The notes beneath the pieces are model-generated. The model was not told the DNA's origin. It worked only from the letters and a program-made list of their open reading frames with translations, and searched no databases. A program made the translations under genes and the position numbers. This document shows, piece by piece, positions 46,401 through 54,717 of a stretch of 64,000 nucleotides of DNA. Each line of letters starts with the position of its first letter. The stretch's first letter is position 1. This stretch comes from Arenibacter certesii DSM 19833 (GTDB lineage: Bacteria; Bacteroidota; Bacteroidia; Flavobacteriales; Flavobacteriaceae). Location: contig NZ_AUCB01000003.1 in the NCBI RefSeq assembly GCF_000429545.1, positions 186,001 to 250,000 of the forward strand. The letters are read 5' to 3'.

Positions 46401-46829
46401 GAGGATATCCTAAAAATAGAGCAGGAGGGCGAAATTATACTGCAGATTAATAATAAAAGTATTATTTTACAGCTTGGGGATGTTGAGATATCCTCACAAG
46501 ATATAGAGGGTTGGTTGGTAGCGAGTTCGGGACCGTTAACGGTAGCCTTGGATGTTTCTATCAATGAGGACCTAAGAAAAGAAGGTATTGCTAGGGAGCT
46601 AGTCAATAGGATACAAAACCTGAGAAAGGAATCTGGTTTTGAAGTAACTGATAAAATTAACATCAGTTTATTGAAAAATGGTTTTGTGCAAGAGGCGGTA
46701 GAAAGTAATATGACGTATATTAAAGCTGAGACGCTGGCGGCAGAACTAAATTTTGAAGAGAGTTTGGACAATGGTATTGAGGTAGTATTTGATGACGTAA
46801 ATACCAGATTATTTATTGTAAAACATTAA
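43428..46829 (+). CDS. ileS: Isoleucyl-tRNA synthetase (long, type-2-like)
   Basis: A 1133-residue class I synthetase that charges tRNA-Ile. The HIGH-equivalent is in PPSANGLPGIHHV (H57-H58) and the KMSKS-equivalent is KMSKR at 681-685. The CP1 editing domain lies in between (about 190-400, with TTPWTLPSNTALTVGP). The tail extends well beyond bacterial type-1 IleRS and lacks an evident zinc cluster. These points fit the eukaryote-like type-2 IleRS, which in general is poorly inhibited by mupirocin. The downstream DksA-like gene starts 4 nt after its stop. Confidence 0.97.
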   Translation: MKFAEYKGLDLPKVAEEILHFWKENTIFEKSVTSREGKESFVFYEGPPSANGLPGIHHVMARTIKDIFPRYKTMKGFQVKRKAGWDTHGLPIELGVEKELGITKEDIGNKISVEEYNAACKKAVMRYTDVWNSMTEKVGYWVDMEDPYVTYKSKYMESVWWLLKQIYDKDLIYKGYTIQPYSPKAGTGLSSHELNQPGTYQDVTDTTVVAQFKVKKETLNGVFDGLDNEIFFLAWTTTPWTLPSNTALTVGPKIDYVAVRTFNQYTFEPIVVVLAKSLIGKQFSGKFVAAGSEEDFANYTLKDKKIPYQVVGEAKGADLVGIRYEQLLDYAQPYQNPENAFRVISGDFVTTEDGTGIVHTAPTFGADDALVAKQAVPEVPPMLVLDDNNNPVPLVDLQGKFRPELQELAGKYVKNEYYEDGQAPERSVDVEIAIKLKEDNRAFKVEKYVHSYPNCWRTDKPILYYPLDSWFIKITDVKERMFNLNQTINWKPKATGEGRFGNWLANANDWNLSRSRYWGIPLPIWRTEEGSEQLIVGSVAELKEEMRKAVDAGVLKEDIFQDFVVGDMSEENYEKIDLHKNIVDQITLVSPSGKPMKREADLIDVWFDSGSMPYAQWHYPFENKELIDERKTFPADFIAEGVDQTRGWFYTLHAIATMVFDSVAYKNVVSNGLVLDKEGKKMSKRLGNAVDPFETMDEFGPDATRWYMISNANPWDNLKFDVDGIAEVKRKFFGTLYNTYSFFALYTNIDKFAYSEADIPLNDRPEIDQWILSELHSLIRTVDEAYGDYEPTRATRAISEYVQENLSNWYVRLSRRRFWKGDYQQDKISAYQTLYTCLETVAKLSAPVAPFYMDQLYKDLTNTTSKEPFESVHLAEFPKYNPEMVNKELESKMAKAQTISSLVLSIRQKEKIKVRQPLQKIMIPVLDETQRAEIEAVADLIKSEVNVKEIELLDDASGILVKKIKPNFKTLGPKFGKDMKLIAAEVAELDQEDILKIEQEGEIILQINNKSIILQLGDVEISSQDIEGWLVASSGPLTVALDVSINEDLRKEGIARELVNRIQNLRKESGFEVTDKINISLLKNGFVQEAVESNMTYIKAETLAAELNFEESLDNGIEVVFDDVNTRLFIVKH

Positions 46830-46833
46830 GATT

Positions 46834-47217
46834 ATGGCCGAAGATTTAAAAGTAAGGTTTTCAGATAAAGATTTAAGTGAATTTAAAGTCTTGATCGAAG
46901 AGAAAATTGAGAAAGCAAAAAGTCACCTAGAGCTACTTAAAAGCTCATATATGAATGATGGGAATAATGGTACGGATGATACCTCTCCCACATTTAAGGC
47001 GTTTGAAGAAGGCTCGGAGACTATGAGTAAAGAGGCAAATACCCAATTGGCAATCCGTCAGGAAAAATTTATCCGGGATTTAAAGAACGCATTATTGCGA
47101 ATCGAAAATAAAACCTATGGGGTGTGTCGTGTTACAGGGAAATTGATAAATAAGGAGCGACTAAAATTAGTGCCCCATGCCACCCTGAGCATCGAAGCAA
47201 AGAATATGCAAGCCTAG
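46834..47217 (+). CDS. DksA/TraR-family regulator with degenerate zinc finger
   Basis: A 127-residue protein with the DksA layout: an N-terminal coiled coil (about 10-90) and a C-terminal finger region (YGVCRVTGKLINKERLKLVPHAT). Only one of the four zinc cysteines remains (C107 in GVC); the others are replaced by T and non-ligand residues. Other bacteria have zinc-independent DksA paralogues with lost cysteines that still bind RNA polymerase, so this may be active without zinc. It is co-transcribed with ileS (4-nt gap) and ended by a terminator before lspA. Confidence 0.88.
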   Translation: MAEDLKVRFSDKDLSEFKVLIEEKIEKAKSHLELLKSSYMNDGNNGTDDTSPTFKAFEEGSETMSKEANTQLAIRQEKFIRDLKNALLRIENKTYGVCRVTGKLINKERLKLVPHATLSIEAKNMQA

Positions 47218-47228
47218 TAATTGATTAA

Positions 47229-47253
47229 AAACGCCTTCTAAGGCGTTTTTTTT
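47229..47253 (+). terminator. Terminator after the ileS operon
   Basis: The stem AACGCCTT (47230-47237) pairs with AAGGCGTT (47240-47247). The tight nominal loop probably opens to four bases. A run of eight T follows. Confidence 0.9.
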
Positions 47254-47358
47254 ATTATTAGACCTATTTGTTTTGACCAGAGTTTTACATTTAGTGTAAA
47301 ATTATTCCTTGATCTCTATAACCGAGAATGTCAAACAAGGAAAACCGGAAAATATGTC

Positions 47359-47366
47359 TATTTTTG
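47359..47366 (+). promoter_or_regulatory. -7 promoter box that fixes the lspA start
   Basis: TATTTTTG followed by CCGC is an exact TAnnTTTG box. It falls after the ATG at 47354 and before the ATG at 47387, so a transcript from it can only use 47387. No TTG at -33 was found. Confidence 0.5.
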
Positions 47367-47386
47367 CCGCATCTATTTTTAAAGGA

Positions 47387-48037
47387 ATGAGTTTAAAAAA
47401 ATCGCTTTTCATTGTTATCCTGATCCTCCTTATAGATCAGTTGAGTAAAATTTATATTAAGACCCATTTCGTACTAGGGGAATCAATAGAAGTCTTCAAC
47501 TGGTTTAAAATATTGTTTATTGAGAACGAAGGTGCTGCATGGGGTACCAAGTTGAGCGATATACTTCCAATTTCAGATAAGGCGGGAAAACTGGTCCTAA
47601 CCATTTTTAGGTTGTTTGCAATTGTAGGAATCGGTTACTGGTTGTGGGATAATATTAAAAAGAACGCTTCCAAAACTTTGATTATAGCTGTGTCTCTTAT
47701 ATTTGCGGGAGCCTTGGGAAATATCCTGGACTCTGTTTTTTATGGAGTAATCTTTAATGATAGTTATTCCCAGGTGGCCACAATGTTTGCAGCGGAGCCC
47801 TATGGGAGTATTTTTCATGGTAAGGTGGTAGATATGCTCTATTTTCCGATGATAGATACCGTCTGGCCGGAATGGGTACCTATGGTTGGTGGAAATACAT
47901 TTCGTTTTTTCGAGCCAGTTTTCAATATTGCGGATATGGCTATAAGTACTGGCGTGGGAATTTTAATAGTGTTCAATAAAAAAGCTTTCGGAGATCCTTC
48001 CAACGAAGCTAAAATGAATAAATCTGATCAGGAGTAA
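47387..48037 (+). CDS. lspA: Lipoprotein signal peptidase (signal peptidase II)
   Basis: A 216-residue inner-membrane aspartic protease that removes lipoprotein signal peptides. The start at 47387 (MSLKKSLFIVILILLIDQLSK) fits the family and the promoter box upstream. Conserved sites are D17, GNILD (111-115), the likely catalytic D149 in VVDM, and D183 in NIADMAIS. Compared with the proteobacterial enzyme, the loops before and after D149 are longer by about 25 and 15 residues; such insertions are usual in Bacteroidota. Its job fits the many lipoproteins in this window. Its last 29 bp overlap the end of the convergent 5-formyl-THF cyclo-ligase gene. Confidence 0.94.
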   Translation: MSLKKSLFIVILILLIDQLSKIYIKTHFVLGESIEVFNWFKILFIENEGAAWGTKLSDILPISDKAGKLVLTIFRLFAIVGIGYWLWDNIKKNASKTLIIAVSLIFAGALGNILDSVFYGVIFNDSYSQVATMFAAEPYGSIFHGKVVDMLYFPMIDTVWPEWVPMVGGNTFRFFEPVFNIADMAISTGVGILIVFNKKAFGDPSNEAKMNKSDQE

Positions 48038-48569
48038 CGCAATAATCCATAGGTACATCGTGTGGTTCGCTGTCGGTAATTAAATCTTCGGCCGCGAAAA
48101 AAGATAGTCCTACCTTTATTATATCAGGTCTGCACTCTTTTAATAAGGTGTCATAAAACCCTTTTCCATATCCTACCCTATTTCCCTTTAGATCAAAGGC
48201 CAATAAAGGCATAAATATAACATCCAGTTTCGTAGGCGGCACCTCAATGCCGTCTATAGGTTCTGGAATGTTCCAATGATTTTTCTTGATAATAGTATTG
48301 TCGGTAAGTAGATAATTAATAAGGTTTTTGTCATCTAACATTTTTGGAAGTACTACATTTTTATCCTTTCCCTGCAATATAGATAGTACCATGCTGGTGT
48401 CCACTTCTTTTTTCTCGGAAATGCTAAGGAATAAATGGTAATAGGAATGCTCCCAAATTGGAGTTTTAAGAAGCCGATTGGCAATAGCTAGGCTAAATGC
48501 ATCAAGTTGCTCACTGGTAAGGTTTTTACGACGATTATCGTAGAGCAGTCGCAAATCCTTCTTCAGCAT
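48009..48569 (-). CDS. 5-formyltetrahydrofolate cyclo-ligase
   Basis: A 186-residue enzyme that converts 5-formyl-THF to 5,10-methenyl-THF with ATP, returning folate to one-carbon metabolism. Family motifs are an N-terminal KKDLRLLYDNRRK, PLLAFDLKGNRVGYGKGFYD (with GYGKGFYD at 133-140) and a late VPMD. Length is normal. The end overlaps lspA by 29 bp on the opposite strand. Confidence 0.92.
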   Translation of the reverse strand: MLKKDLRLLYDNRRKNLTSEQLDAFSLAIANRLLKTPIWEHSYYHLFLSISEKKEVDTSMVLSILQGKDKNVVLPKMLDDKNLINYLLTDNTIIKKNHWNIPEPIDGIEVPPTKLDVIFMPLLAFDLKGNRVGYGKGFYDTLLKECRPDIIKVGLSFFAAEDLITDSEPHDVPMDYCVTPDQIYSF

Positions 48570-49157
48570 AATATAAGTTTGTGAATAGGGAAACTAAATT
48601 TAAAAGGGGGAAACAGTCTATACTAATTTAAGGGGGCTAATCTTTTGATGAAACCCTTAAGTTGTAATAAACTTTTAAAACACCCATTAAAAATAAGTAG
48701 GTTACTAGAGTGATTATGTAGTTATCCATGGTCTAATTCGCTTGAGATTAATCAAATATAGGTAAAAAGTGTTTAGACTATCTATAAAAAGCACTATTTA
48801 ATCGATGAAATGCAGTTTTTTTAACATTTTATTAAGGATTCAGCATGCTCTTTTTCAAATATCAAAACACCTAAGCGAGTAACTTACTGATTATCAGGGT
48901 CTTGGATATAGGATGAAAATCAGTCTAAATCGACTATTTTTGAGTTAATTATCGATAGAGCGATCATTTCATCGATTATTTTTGGAAAATTGACGTTTAG
49001 GAGAAGTTATTTTTAATCTATTTAAGATAAGGTTAGGTATATAATTCCAATACTTCAAACTAATTTTCAAAGGTCATTAAAAATCAGTAATTTCTATGTG
49101 CTCTAAGAAAATCGGAGTAATTTTCGTTATTAATTAAGAAAGGAGAAACTTAAAAGA
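48570..49157. other. Long intergenic region upstream of uvrC
   Basis: A 588-bp gap, the longest gene-free divergent stretch in the window. It contains two exact TAnnTTTG boxes (TATTTTTG at 48935-48942 and 48977-48984) but without TTG at the proper distance. It also holds a split inverted repeat (next entry) and several CGAT/ATCGAT strings. No reading frame is convincing. Confidence 0.5.
48799..48978. repeat. Split 14-bp inverted repeat upstream of uvrC
   Basis: TAATCGATGAAATG (48799-48812) recurs as its exact reverse complement CATTTCATCGATTA at 48965-48978, 152 bp away. The right copy runs into the second TATTTTTG box. Possible operator pair or the ends of a small element. Confidence 0.55.
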
Positions 49158-50945
49158 ATGCCTCATATTCCACTTGAAGTTCAGTTGAAATCGTTACCGG
49201 GCGATCCGGGAGTATATCAATTTTATGATGCCGAAGAAAAGATACTCTACGTAGGCAAAGCTAAAAACCTTAAAAAGAGGGTTGGGTCCTATTTTAATAA
49301 AAATCACGAGAACGGGAAAACACGAGTTCTCGTAAAAAAAATTAAAATTATTCGGCATATAGTGGTTCCTACCGAATCTGATGCCTTGCTTCTAGAGAAT
49401 AACCTGATTAAGAAATACAGGCCTCGATATAACGTGCTATTAAAGGACGACAAGACCTACCCCTGGATCTGTATTAAAAATGAAAGGTTTCCGAGGGTCT
49501 TTTCCACCAGAAGATTCATTAAAGATGGATCTGAATATTTCGGCCCATATACTAGTATGAAAACCGTACATACTTTATTAGACCTTATTAAAAGTGTTTA
49601 CCCGCTGCGTACCTGTAATTATGATCTCTCTTCGGAGAAAATTACGGCTAACAGATATAAAGTATGTCTAGAATACCACTTAGGGAACTGTAAGGGGCCT
49701 TGTGAGGGTTTGCAGACGGAAGATGACTATAGACGGCAGATTGCGGATATCAGGGAGATTGTAAAAGGAAACTTTAAATCGTCCCTCCATTATTTTAGGA
49801 ATCAGATGAAGCAGTTGGCTGAGGAGATGAAGTTTGAGGAGGCGCAAAAAATTAAGGAGAAAATCGAGGTGCTAGAGAATTATCAGGTGAAATCTACCAT
49901 CGTAAATCCCAATATCAACAATGTGGATGTTTTCAGTATTGTTTCTGATGAAGCATTTGCCTATGTAAATTTTCTGCAGCTTTCCCATGGGTCCATTATA
50001 AGGTCTCATACAATGGAAATTAAGAAAAAATTAGATGAAACTGATGAGGAGCTTTTGCAATTGGCAGTGGTAGAGATTAGGCAACGGTTTAATTCGCAGT
50101 CCACAGAGGTTTATCTTCCCTACGTAATAGAGCTAGAAGATCATTTAAAAATTGTGGTGCCAAAATTGGGCGACAAGAAGAAAATATTGGACCTTTCAGA
50201 ACGAAACGCCAAGTTTTTCCGCCAGGAGCGATTTAAACAAATAAAAATAATTGATCCAGATAGGCATGCCAAACGTCTAATGGCGCAAATGAAGACAGAC
50301 TTGAGGCTTTCACAAGAGCCTAGGCATATAGAATGCTTTGATAATTCTAACATACAGGGTACTCATCCCGTTGCGGCATGTGTAGTTTTTAGGGATGGGA
50401 AACCGTCAAAAAAAGAATATAGGCATTACAATATTAAAACCGTTACAGGGCCCGATGATTTTGCCTCTATGGAAGAGGTGGTCTATAGACGATACAAACG
50501 GCTGATTGAAGAGGGTGAGACTTTGCCACAATTAATAATTATTGATGGAGGGAAGGGTCAGCTGTCCTCAGCCTTAAAAAGTTTGGATGCATTAGAGCTT
50601 AGAGGCAAGATAGCCATTGTGGGAATAGCTAAGAGATTAGAAGAAATTTATTTCCCAGAAGATCCTATTCCGCTTTATCTAGATAAAAAGTCTGAATCTT
50701 TAAAGACTATACAACAGCTTAGGAATGAGGCGCATAGATTTGGAATTACCTTTCATAGAAACAAAAGAAGTAAGGCTGCAATTAAATCAGAATTGGAATC
50801 GATAAAAGGTATCGGTAAAAAAACCGAGGAAGAGTTGCTTAGAAAGTTTAAATCGGTAAAAAGAATCAAGGAAGCTTCCTTGGTGCAATTGACGGAAATT
50901 GTAGGAAATTCCAAGGCAAAAATAATTTATGAATCCTTTCATTAA
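49158..50945 (+). CDS. uvrC: Excinuclease ABC subunit C
   Basis: A 595-residue UvrC, which makes the two incisions of nucleotide excision repair with UvrA and UvrB. An N-terminal GIY-YIG nuclease (PGVYQFYDAEEKILYVGKAKNLKKR, 14-38) is followed by a cysteine pair (C-x6-C...) and a UVR motif near 205-240. The RNase H-like nuclease holds IECFDNSNIQGTHPVAACVVF (about 391-411) and IIDGGKGQLSSA. The helix-hairpin-helix tail is SIKGIGKKTEEELLRKF. Full length. The patatin gene follows after 17 bp. Confidence 0.97.
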   Translation: MPHIPLEVQLKSLPGDPGVYQFYDAEEKILYVGKAKNLKKRVGSYFNKNHENGKTRVLVKKIKIIRHIVVPTESDALLLENNLIKKYRPRYNVLLKDDKTYPWICIKNERFPRVFSTRRFIKDGSEYFGPYTSMKTVHTLLDLIKSVYPLRTCNYDLSSEKITANRYKVCLEYHLGNCKGPCEGLQTEDDYRRQIADIREIVKGNFKSSLHYFRNQMKQLAEEMKFEEAQKIKEKIEVLENYQVKSTIVNPNINNVDVFSIVSDEAFAYVNFLQLSHGSIIRSHTMEIKKKLDETDEELLQLAVVEIRQRFNSQSTEVYLPYVIELEDHLKIVVPKLGDKKKILDLSERNAKFFRQERFKQIKIIDPDRHAKRLMAQMKTDLRLSQEPRHIECFDNSNIQGTHPVAACVVFRDGKPSKKEYRHYNIKTVTGPDDFASMEEVVYRRYKRLIEEGETLPQLIIIDGGKGQLSSALKSLDALELRGKIAIVGIAKRLEEIYFPEDPIPLYLDKKSESLKTIQQLRNEAHRFGITFHRNKRSKAAIKSELESIKGIGKKTEEELLRKFKSVKRIKEASLVQLTEIVGNSKAKIIYESFH

Positions 50946-50962
50946 TCCCGTAATTTAGTAAT

Positions 50963-53215
50963 ATGCCAAAATGCTTAATCCTTATAGTATTAGTTTTTTC
51001 CCACATAGTGTTATTTGGACAAGATGCTAAGGACATAAAAGTTGGGCTCGTTCTTAGTGGCGGAGGAGCTAAAGGCCTTGCTCATATTGGGGCGCTAAAG
51101 GTGATTGAGGAGGCTGGGGTGAAAATAGATTATATAGGGGGCACCAGTATGGGGGCTATTGTAGGGGCGCTATATGCATCTGGCTATACAGCTTCTGAAC
51201 TGGACTCTATATTTAAAAGCACCAATTTTATGGCGCTTATCCAAGATAATGTGCCTAGGAGCTCCAAAACGTTTTATGAAAAGGAAGATTCCGAAAGGTA
51301 TGCGGTTACTCTTCCCTTTAGCGGATTTAAAATTTCGATTCCACAGGCTATTTCTGGAGGACAAAGTATTTACAATGAGTTTGTTAGATTGCTATATCAT
51401 GTTAAGGATGTAAATGATTTTAGCAAGCTTACAATCCCCTTTATCTGTATCGCGACTGATGTGGAAACTGGGGACGAAGTGCGATTAGATCACGGTTATT
51501 TGCCACAGGCTATCTTAGCCAGCGGTACTTTCCCTTCTTTATTTAGGCCAGTGGAGATAAATGGTAAAGTGTTGATAGATGGTGGGGTGATCAATAATTA
51601 CCCTATAAAGGAAGTGAAGAAAATGGGTGCCGATATTATTATTGGAGTTGATGTGCAGCACGGCTTGTCGGACCGGGAGTCTTTGGTTTCCGCTACCGAA
51701 ATTCTCCTACAGATCAACAATTACAGAACGGTGAAGGATATGCGGGAAAAATCGGAAATGACCGATATTTATATTTCCCCAGACATAAAAGATTACTCTG
51801 TAATTGATTTTGGTTACGGTAAGAGCATAATAGATAAAGGAGAGGAAGCTGCGCGCCTAAAATTTGATGATCTGCTAAAGGTGGCAAAGGTATCCTCGTT
51901 AGAGAACGAGCGAAGAATAGTGCCGGCAAAATTCAAGGATACTATTCATGTTAATGAAGTAATGATACAGGGCAACCATAATTATTCTAGAGCCTATATT
52001 ATGGGTAAACTGCGTTTTAACGAAGATGATGATGTTTCCTTTCAAAAGTTGCAGCGGGGGATAAACAACCTGTCGGCTACTGGGAATTTCACCTCTATAA
52101 AATACGAATTGTTAAGTAATGGAGAGGGGGTTGGCCTGTTGCTTAACGTGAAAGAAAACCCGAATAAAATGTTCATCAGGTTGGGACTTCATTATGATGA
52201 TCTTTATAAAAGTTCCGGGATGTTAAATTTAACGAAGAAGAATTTTTTGATGGATGATGATGTGGCTTCTTTCGATTTTATTGTCGGGGATAATCTAAGA
52301 TATAGATTAGAGTATTATGTGGATAAAGGTTTTTACTGGAGTTTTGGGATGAATTCCCAGTTCGATCATTTTAATAAAGAGGTAGATTTTGACCTGATAA
52401 GATCAAATTTCCAAGTCGATGCTAGTGCTAATATTCAAAAAGTAAGTCTTAGTGCCACGGACTTGACCAATCAAGTGTATCTTCAAACGGTATTAAAGGA
52501 AGAGTTTGCGTTTATTTTGGGGTTAGAACATAAGCTGCTGAAATATAGTACAAAAACACTTAGTCTTGCAGAGCCTACAAATGCCCCTAACCTTCCAACT
52601 AATAGACGGACCTATTTTGAAAATAGTAACTTTTACAGTACTTATGGGAAGCTGACCTATGACACCTATGATGATATTTTCTTTCCCACTAAAGGGCTGT
52701 ATTTCGATGGTGATTTTCATCTGTATATATTCTCTTCCGACTTTAATAATAATTTTAAGGAGTTTTCTGTAGGAAAGGCTAGGATGGGCGGAGCATTTTC
52801 AGTGTTTAATAATGTGTATTTAAACTTAGAGACCGAAGGGGGGTTTAAATGGGGTGTTTCACCTATAGCTTCCATGGACTTTATATTGGGTGGATATGGA
52901 ACGCAATTGGTAAATAATGCAATTCCTTTTATGGGATATGATTTTTTAAGCCTGGTGGGCAATAGTTATGTTAAGGCAATGGCCAAGATAGATTATGAGT
53001 TTTTACCTAAAAACCATATTTTATTAGCAGCAAATTTTGCTAATGTTGGTGATGATCTTTTTAGGACTGCTGATTGGTTTGTGGCTCCCGAATATTCTGG
53101 GTATGGAATAGGTTATGGGCTAGAATCGTTTATTGGTCCTATTCAGGTGTATTACACATTTACACCAGAAAAGAGTGAAAATCAAATCTTCTTCAGTGTG
53201 GGCTACTGGTTTTAG
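50963..53215 (+). CDS. Patatin-like phospholipase with POTRA and outer-membrane barrel (PlpD/type Vd-like)
   Basis: A 750-residue protein with a signal peptide (ending LFGQ at 20). The patatin domain has the oxyanion loop SGGGAKG (33-39), nucleophile S62 in GGTSMG and D206 in IDGG, so the Ser-Asp dyad is intact. A POTRA-like domain follows at about 327-400 (IHVNEVMIQGNHNYSR...GNFTSIKYELL). A 16-strand-type barrel ends with GYWF and the terminal aromatic. This order is that of PlpD-type autosecreted lipases (type Vd), although many Bacteroidota homologues may keep the patatin domain in the periplasm. It is co-transcribed with uvrC by position. Confidence 0.93.
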   Translation: MPKCLILIVLVFSHIVLFGQDAKDIKVGLVLSGGGAKGLAHIGALKVIEEAGVKIDYIGGTSMGAIVGALYASGYTASELDSIFKSTNFMALIQDNVPRSSKTFYEKEDSERYAVTLPFSGFKISIPQAISGGQSIYNEFVRLLYHVKDVNDFSKLTIPFICIATDVETGDEVRLDHGYLPQAILASGTFPSLFRPVEINGKVLIDGGVINNYPIKEVKKMGADIIIGVDVQHGLSDRESLVSATEILLQINNYRTVKDMREKSEMTDIYISPDIKDYSVIDFGYGKSIIDKGEEAARLKFDDLLKVAKVSSLENERRIVPAKFKDTIHVNEVMIQGNHNYSRAYIMGKLRFNEDDDVSFQKLQRGINNLSATGNFTSIKYELLSNGEGVGLLLNVKENPNKMFIRLGLHYDDLYKSSGMLNLTKKNFLMDDDVASFDFIVGDNLRYRLEYYVDKGFYWSFGMNSQFDHFNKEVDFDLIRSNFQVDASANIQKVSLSATDLTNQVYLQTVLKEEFAFILGLEHKLLKYSTKTLSLAEPTNAPNLPTNRRTYFENSNFYSTYGKLTYDTYDDIFFPTKGLYFDGDFHLYIFSSDFNNNFKEFSVGKARMGGAFSVFNNVYLNLETEGGFKWGVSPIASMDFILGGYGTQLVNNAIPFMGYDFLSLVGNSYVKAMAKIDYEFLPKNHILLAANFANVGDDLFRTADWFVAPEYSGYGIGYGLESFIGPIQVYYTFTPEKSENQIFFSVGYWF

Positions 53216-53268
53216 GGGTGCTAGGTGCCATACAAGGTTCAAATAGGACTAATTAACAAATTAGGAGC

Positions 53269-53310
53269 GTATTTATTCCGATATTTGTTGGAGAAGGTGT
53301 AAATAAATAC
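53269..53310. repeat. Inverted repeat upstream of HPPD
   Basis: GTATTTATT (53269-53277) and AATAAATAC (53302-53310) form a 9-bp perfect inverted repeat in the 253-bp gap before HPPD. It is almost all A/T and could be chance; if real, it is a candidate operator. Confidence 0.35.
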
Positions 53311-53468
53311 CGATTCTACAATATAGGGTTGATATTACTGCTCATCTTAGGGCAATGTGGTAAAGGGTTCAGGAAATTTTAGGGGACCCCGTTTTGGAGA
53401 TAGTGTGTGTCCCATTTCTCCGAAACATATTTCATTTGATGCAATTCAACTTAAAAAGCAAAAATATT

Positions 53469-54608
53469 ATGGCTACTGATAAAACCGCTTTAAACCTGCC
53501 AAAGGAAAACCCGGAAGCAGAAGATTTTCTTCCAATTTTAGGAACAGATTATATTGAATTATACGTGGGTAATGCCAAACAGGCAGCTTATTATTATATG
53601 TCCGCTTGGGGCTTTCAACCATTGGCCTATTCTGGATTGGAAACAGGGCTTAAGGATAGGGCTTCTTACGTTTTAAAACAGGATAAAATTAGATTGGTGC
53701 TAACCTCTCCCCTAAAATCTGGAGGTGATATTAATAGACATATAGAGGCTCATGGAGATGGAGTAAAAGTAATTGCTTTGTGGGTAGACGATGCTAGAAA
53801 AAGCTACTCTGAAACGGTTAGTAGAGGGGCGGTAAGCTATATGGAACCTAAGGTGATAAAAGATGTGGAGGGGGAGGTAGTACTATCCGGTATACAAACT
53901 TATGGGGAGACCGTGCATACTTTTGTAGAACGCAAAAATTACAAAGGCGCATTTATGCCTGGTTATAGGCGTTGGGATCCATTTTATAAGGCGCCAGATG
54001 TAGGTCTAAAATATATAGATCACATTGTGGGAAATGTTGGGTGGAATGAAATGAACAAATGGTGTAAATTTTATGCTCATGTTATGGGATTTGCACAATT
54101 AGTATCTTTTGATGATAAGGATATTTCTACAGAATATACGGCACTTATGAGTAAAGTGATGAGCAACGGTAACGGACGCATTAAATTCCCAATTAACGAA
54201 CCTGCATCGGGGAGAAAAAAATCGCAAATTGAAGAATTTATAAATTTTTATAATGGATCGGGGGTACAGCATATAGCATTAGCTACGGATAATATTATAG
54301 AGACCGTGGGGTCCTTAAAAGCAAGGGGAGTAGAGTTTTTAACCATTCCGCCCAGTTATTATGAGAATGTTTTAGACCGGGTAGGGAAAATTGATGAAGA
54401 TTTGGCACCCTTAAGCGAGTTGGGAATATTAATAGATAGAGATGACGAGGGTTATCTTTTACAGATATTTACAAAGCCAATATTGGACAGGCCAACCATG
54501 TTCATAGAAATAATTCAGAGAAAGGGTGCCAAATCATTTGGAAAGGGAAATTTCAAGGCATTATTTGAGGCAATCGAAAGAGAGCAGGAGTCGCGTGGGA
54601 CCCTTTGA
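53469..54608 (+). CDS. hpd: 4-hydroxyphenylpyruvate dioxygenase
   Basis: A 379-residue Fe(II) enzyme that turns 4-hydroxyphenylpyruvate into homogentisate in tyrosine breakdown. Iron ligands are H185 (IDHIVGN), H268 (VQHIAL) and E347 (MFIEIIQRKG). The C-terminal FGKGNFKALFEAIE is the family signature. I use the ATG at 53469; the frame is open upstream to a TTG at 53394 but those 25 residues have no similarity to the family. Homogentisate dioxygenase is often adjacent in Bacteroidota but is not here. Downstream lies a candidate small RNA and then the kynA operon. Confidence 0.96.
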   Translation: MATDKTALNLPKENPEAEDFLPILGTDYIELYVGNAKQAAYYYMSAWGFQPLAYSGLETGLKDRASYVLKQDKIRLVLTSPLKSGGDINRHIEAHGDGVKVIALWVDDARKSYSETVSRGAVSYMEPKVIKDVEGEVVLSGIQTYGETVHTFVERKNYKGAFMPGYRRWDPFYKAPDVGLKYIDHIVGNVGWNEMNKWCKFYAHVMGFAQLVSFDDKDISTEYTALMSKVMSNGNGRIKFPINEPASGRKKSQIEEFINFYNGSGVQHIALATDNIIETVGSLKARGVEFLTIPPSYYENVLDRVGKIDEDLAPLSELGILIDRDDEGYLLQIFTKPILDRPTMFIEIIQRKGAKSFGKGNFKALFEAIEREQESRGTL

Positions 54609-54717
54609 AAAACATGTTTTTCTTAACTTTTTCCCAATTTTATATTTCAAATTATTAAATAATGTTAAGGCGAGCGTTAAAGTAAGTTAAATCCTATTTC
54701 AGAACATATTCTTGTAT

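Noticed and set aside
53394-53468. 25-residue N-terminal extension of HPPD
   Set aside because: It begins at TTG and does not match the family; the ATG at 53469 gives the usual N terminus.
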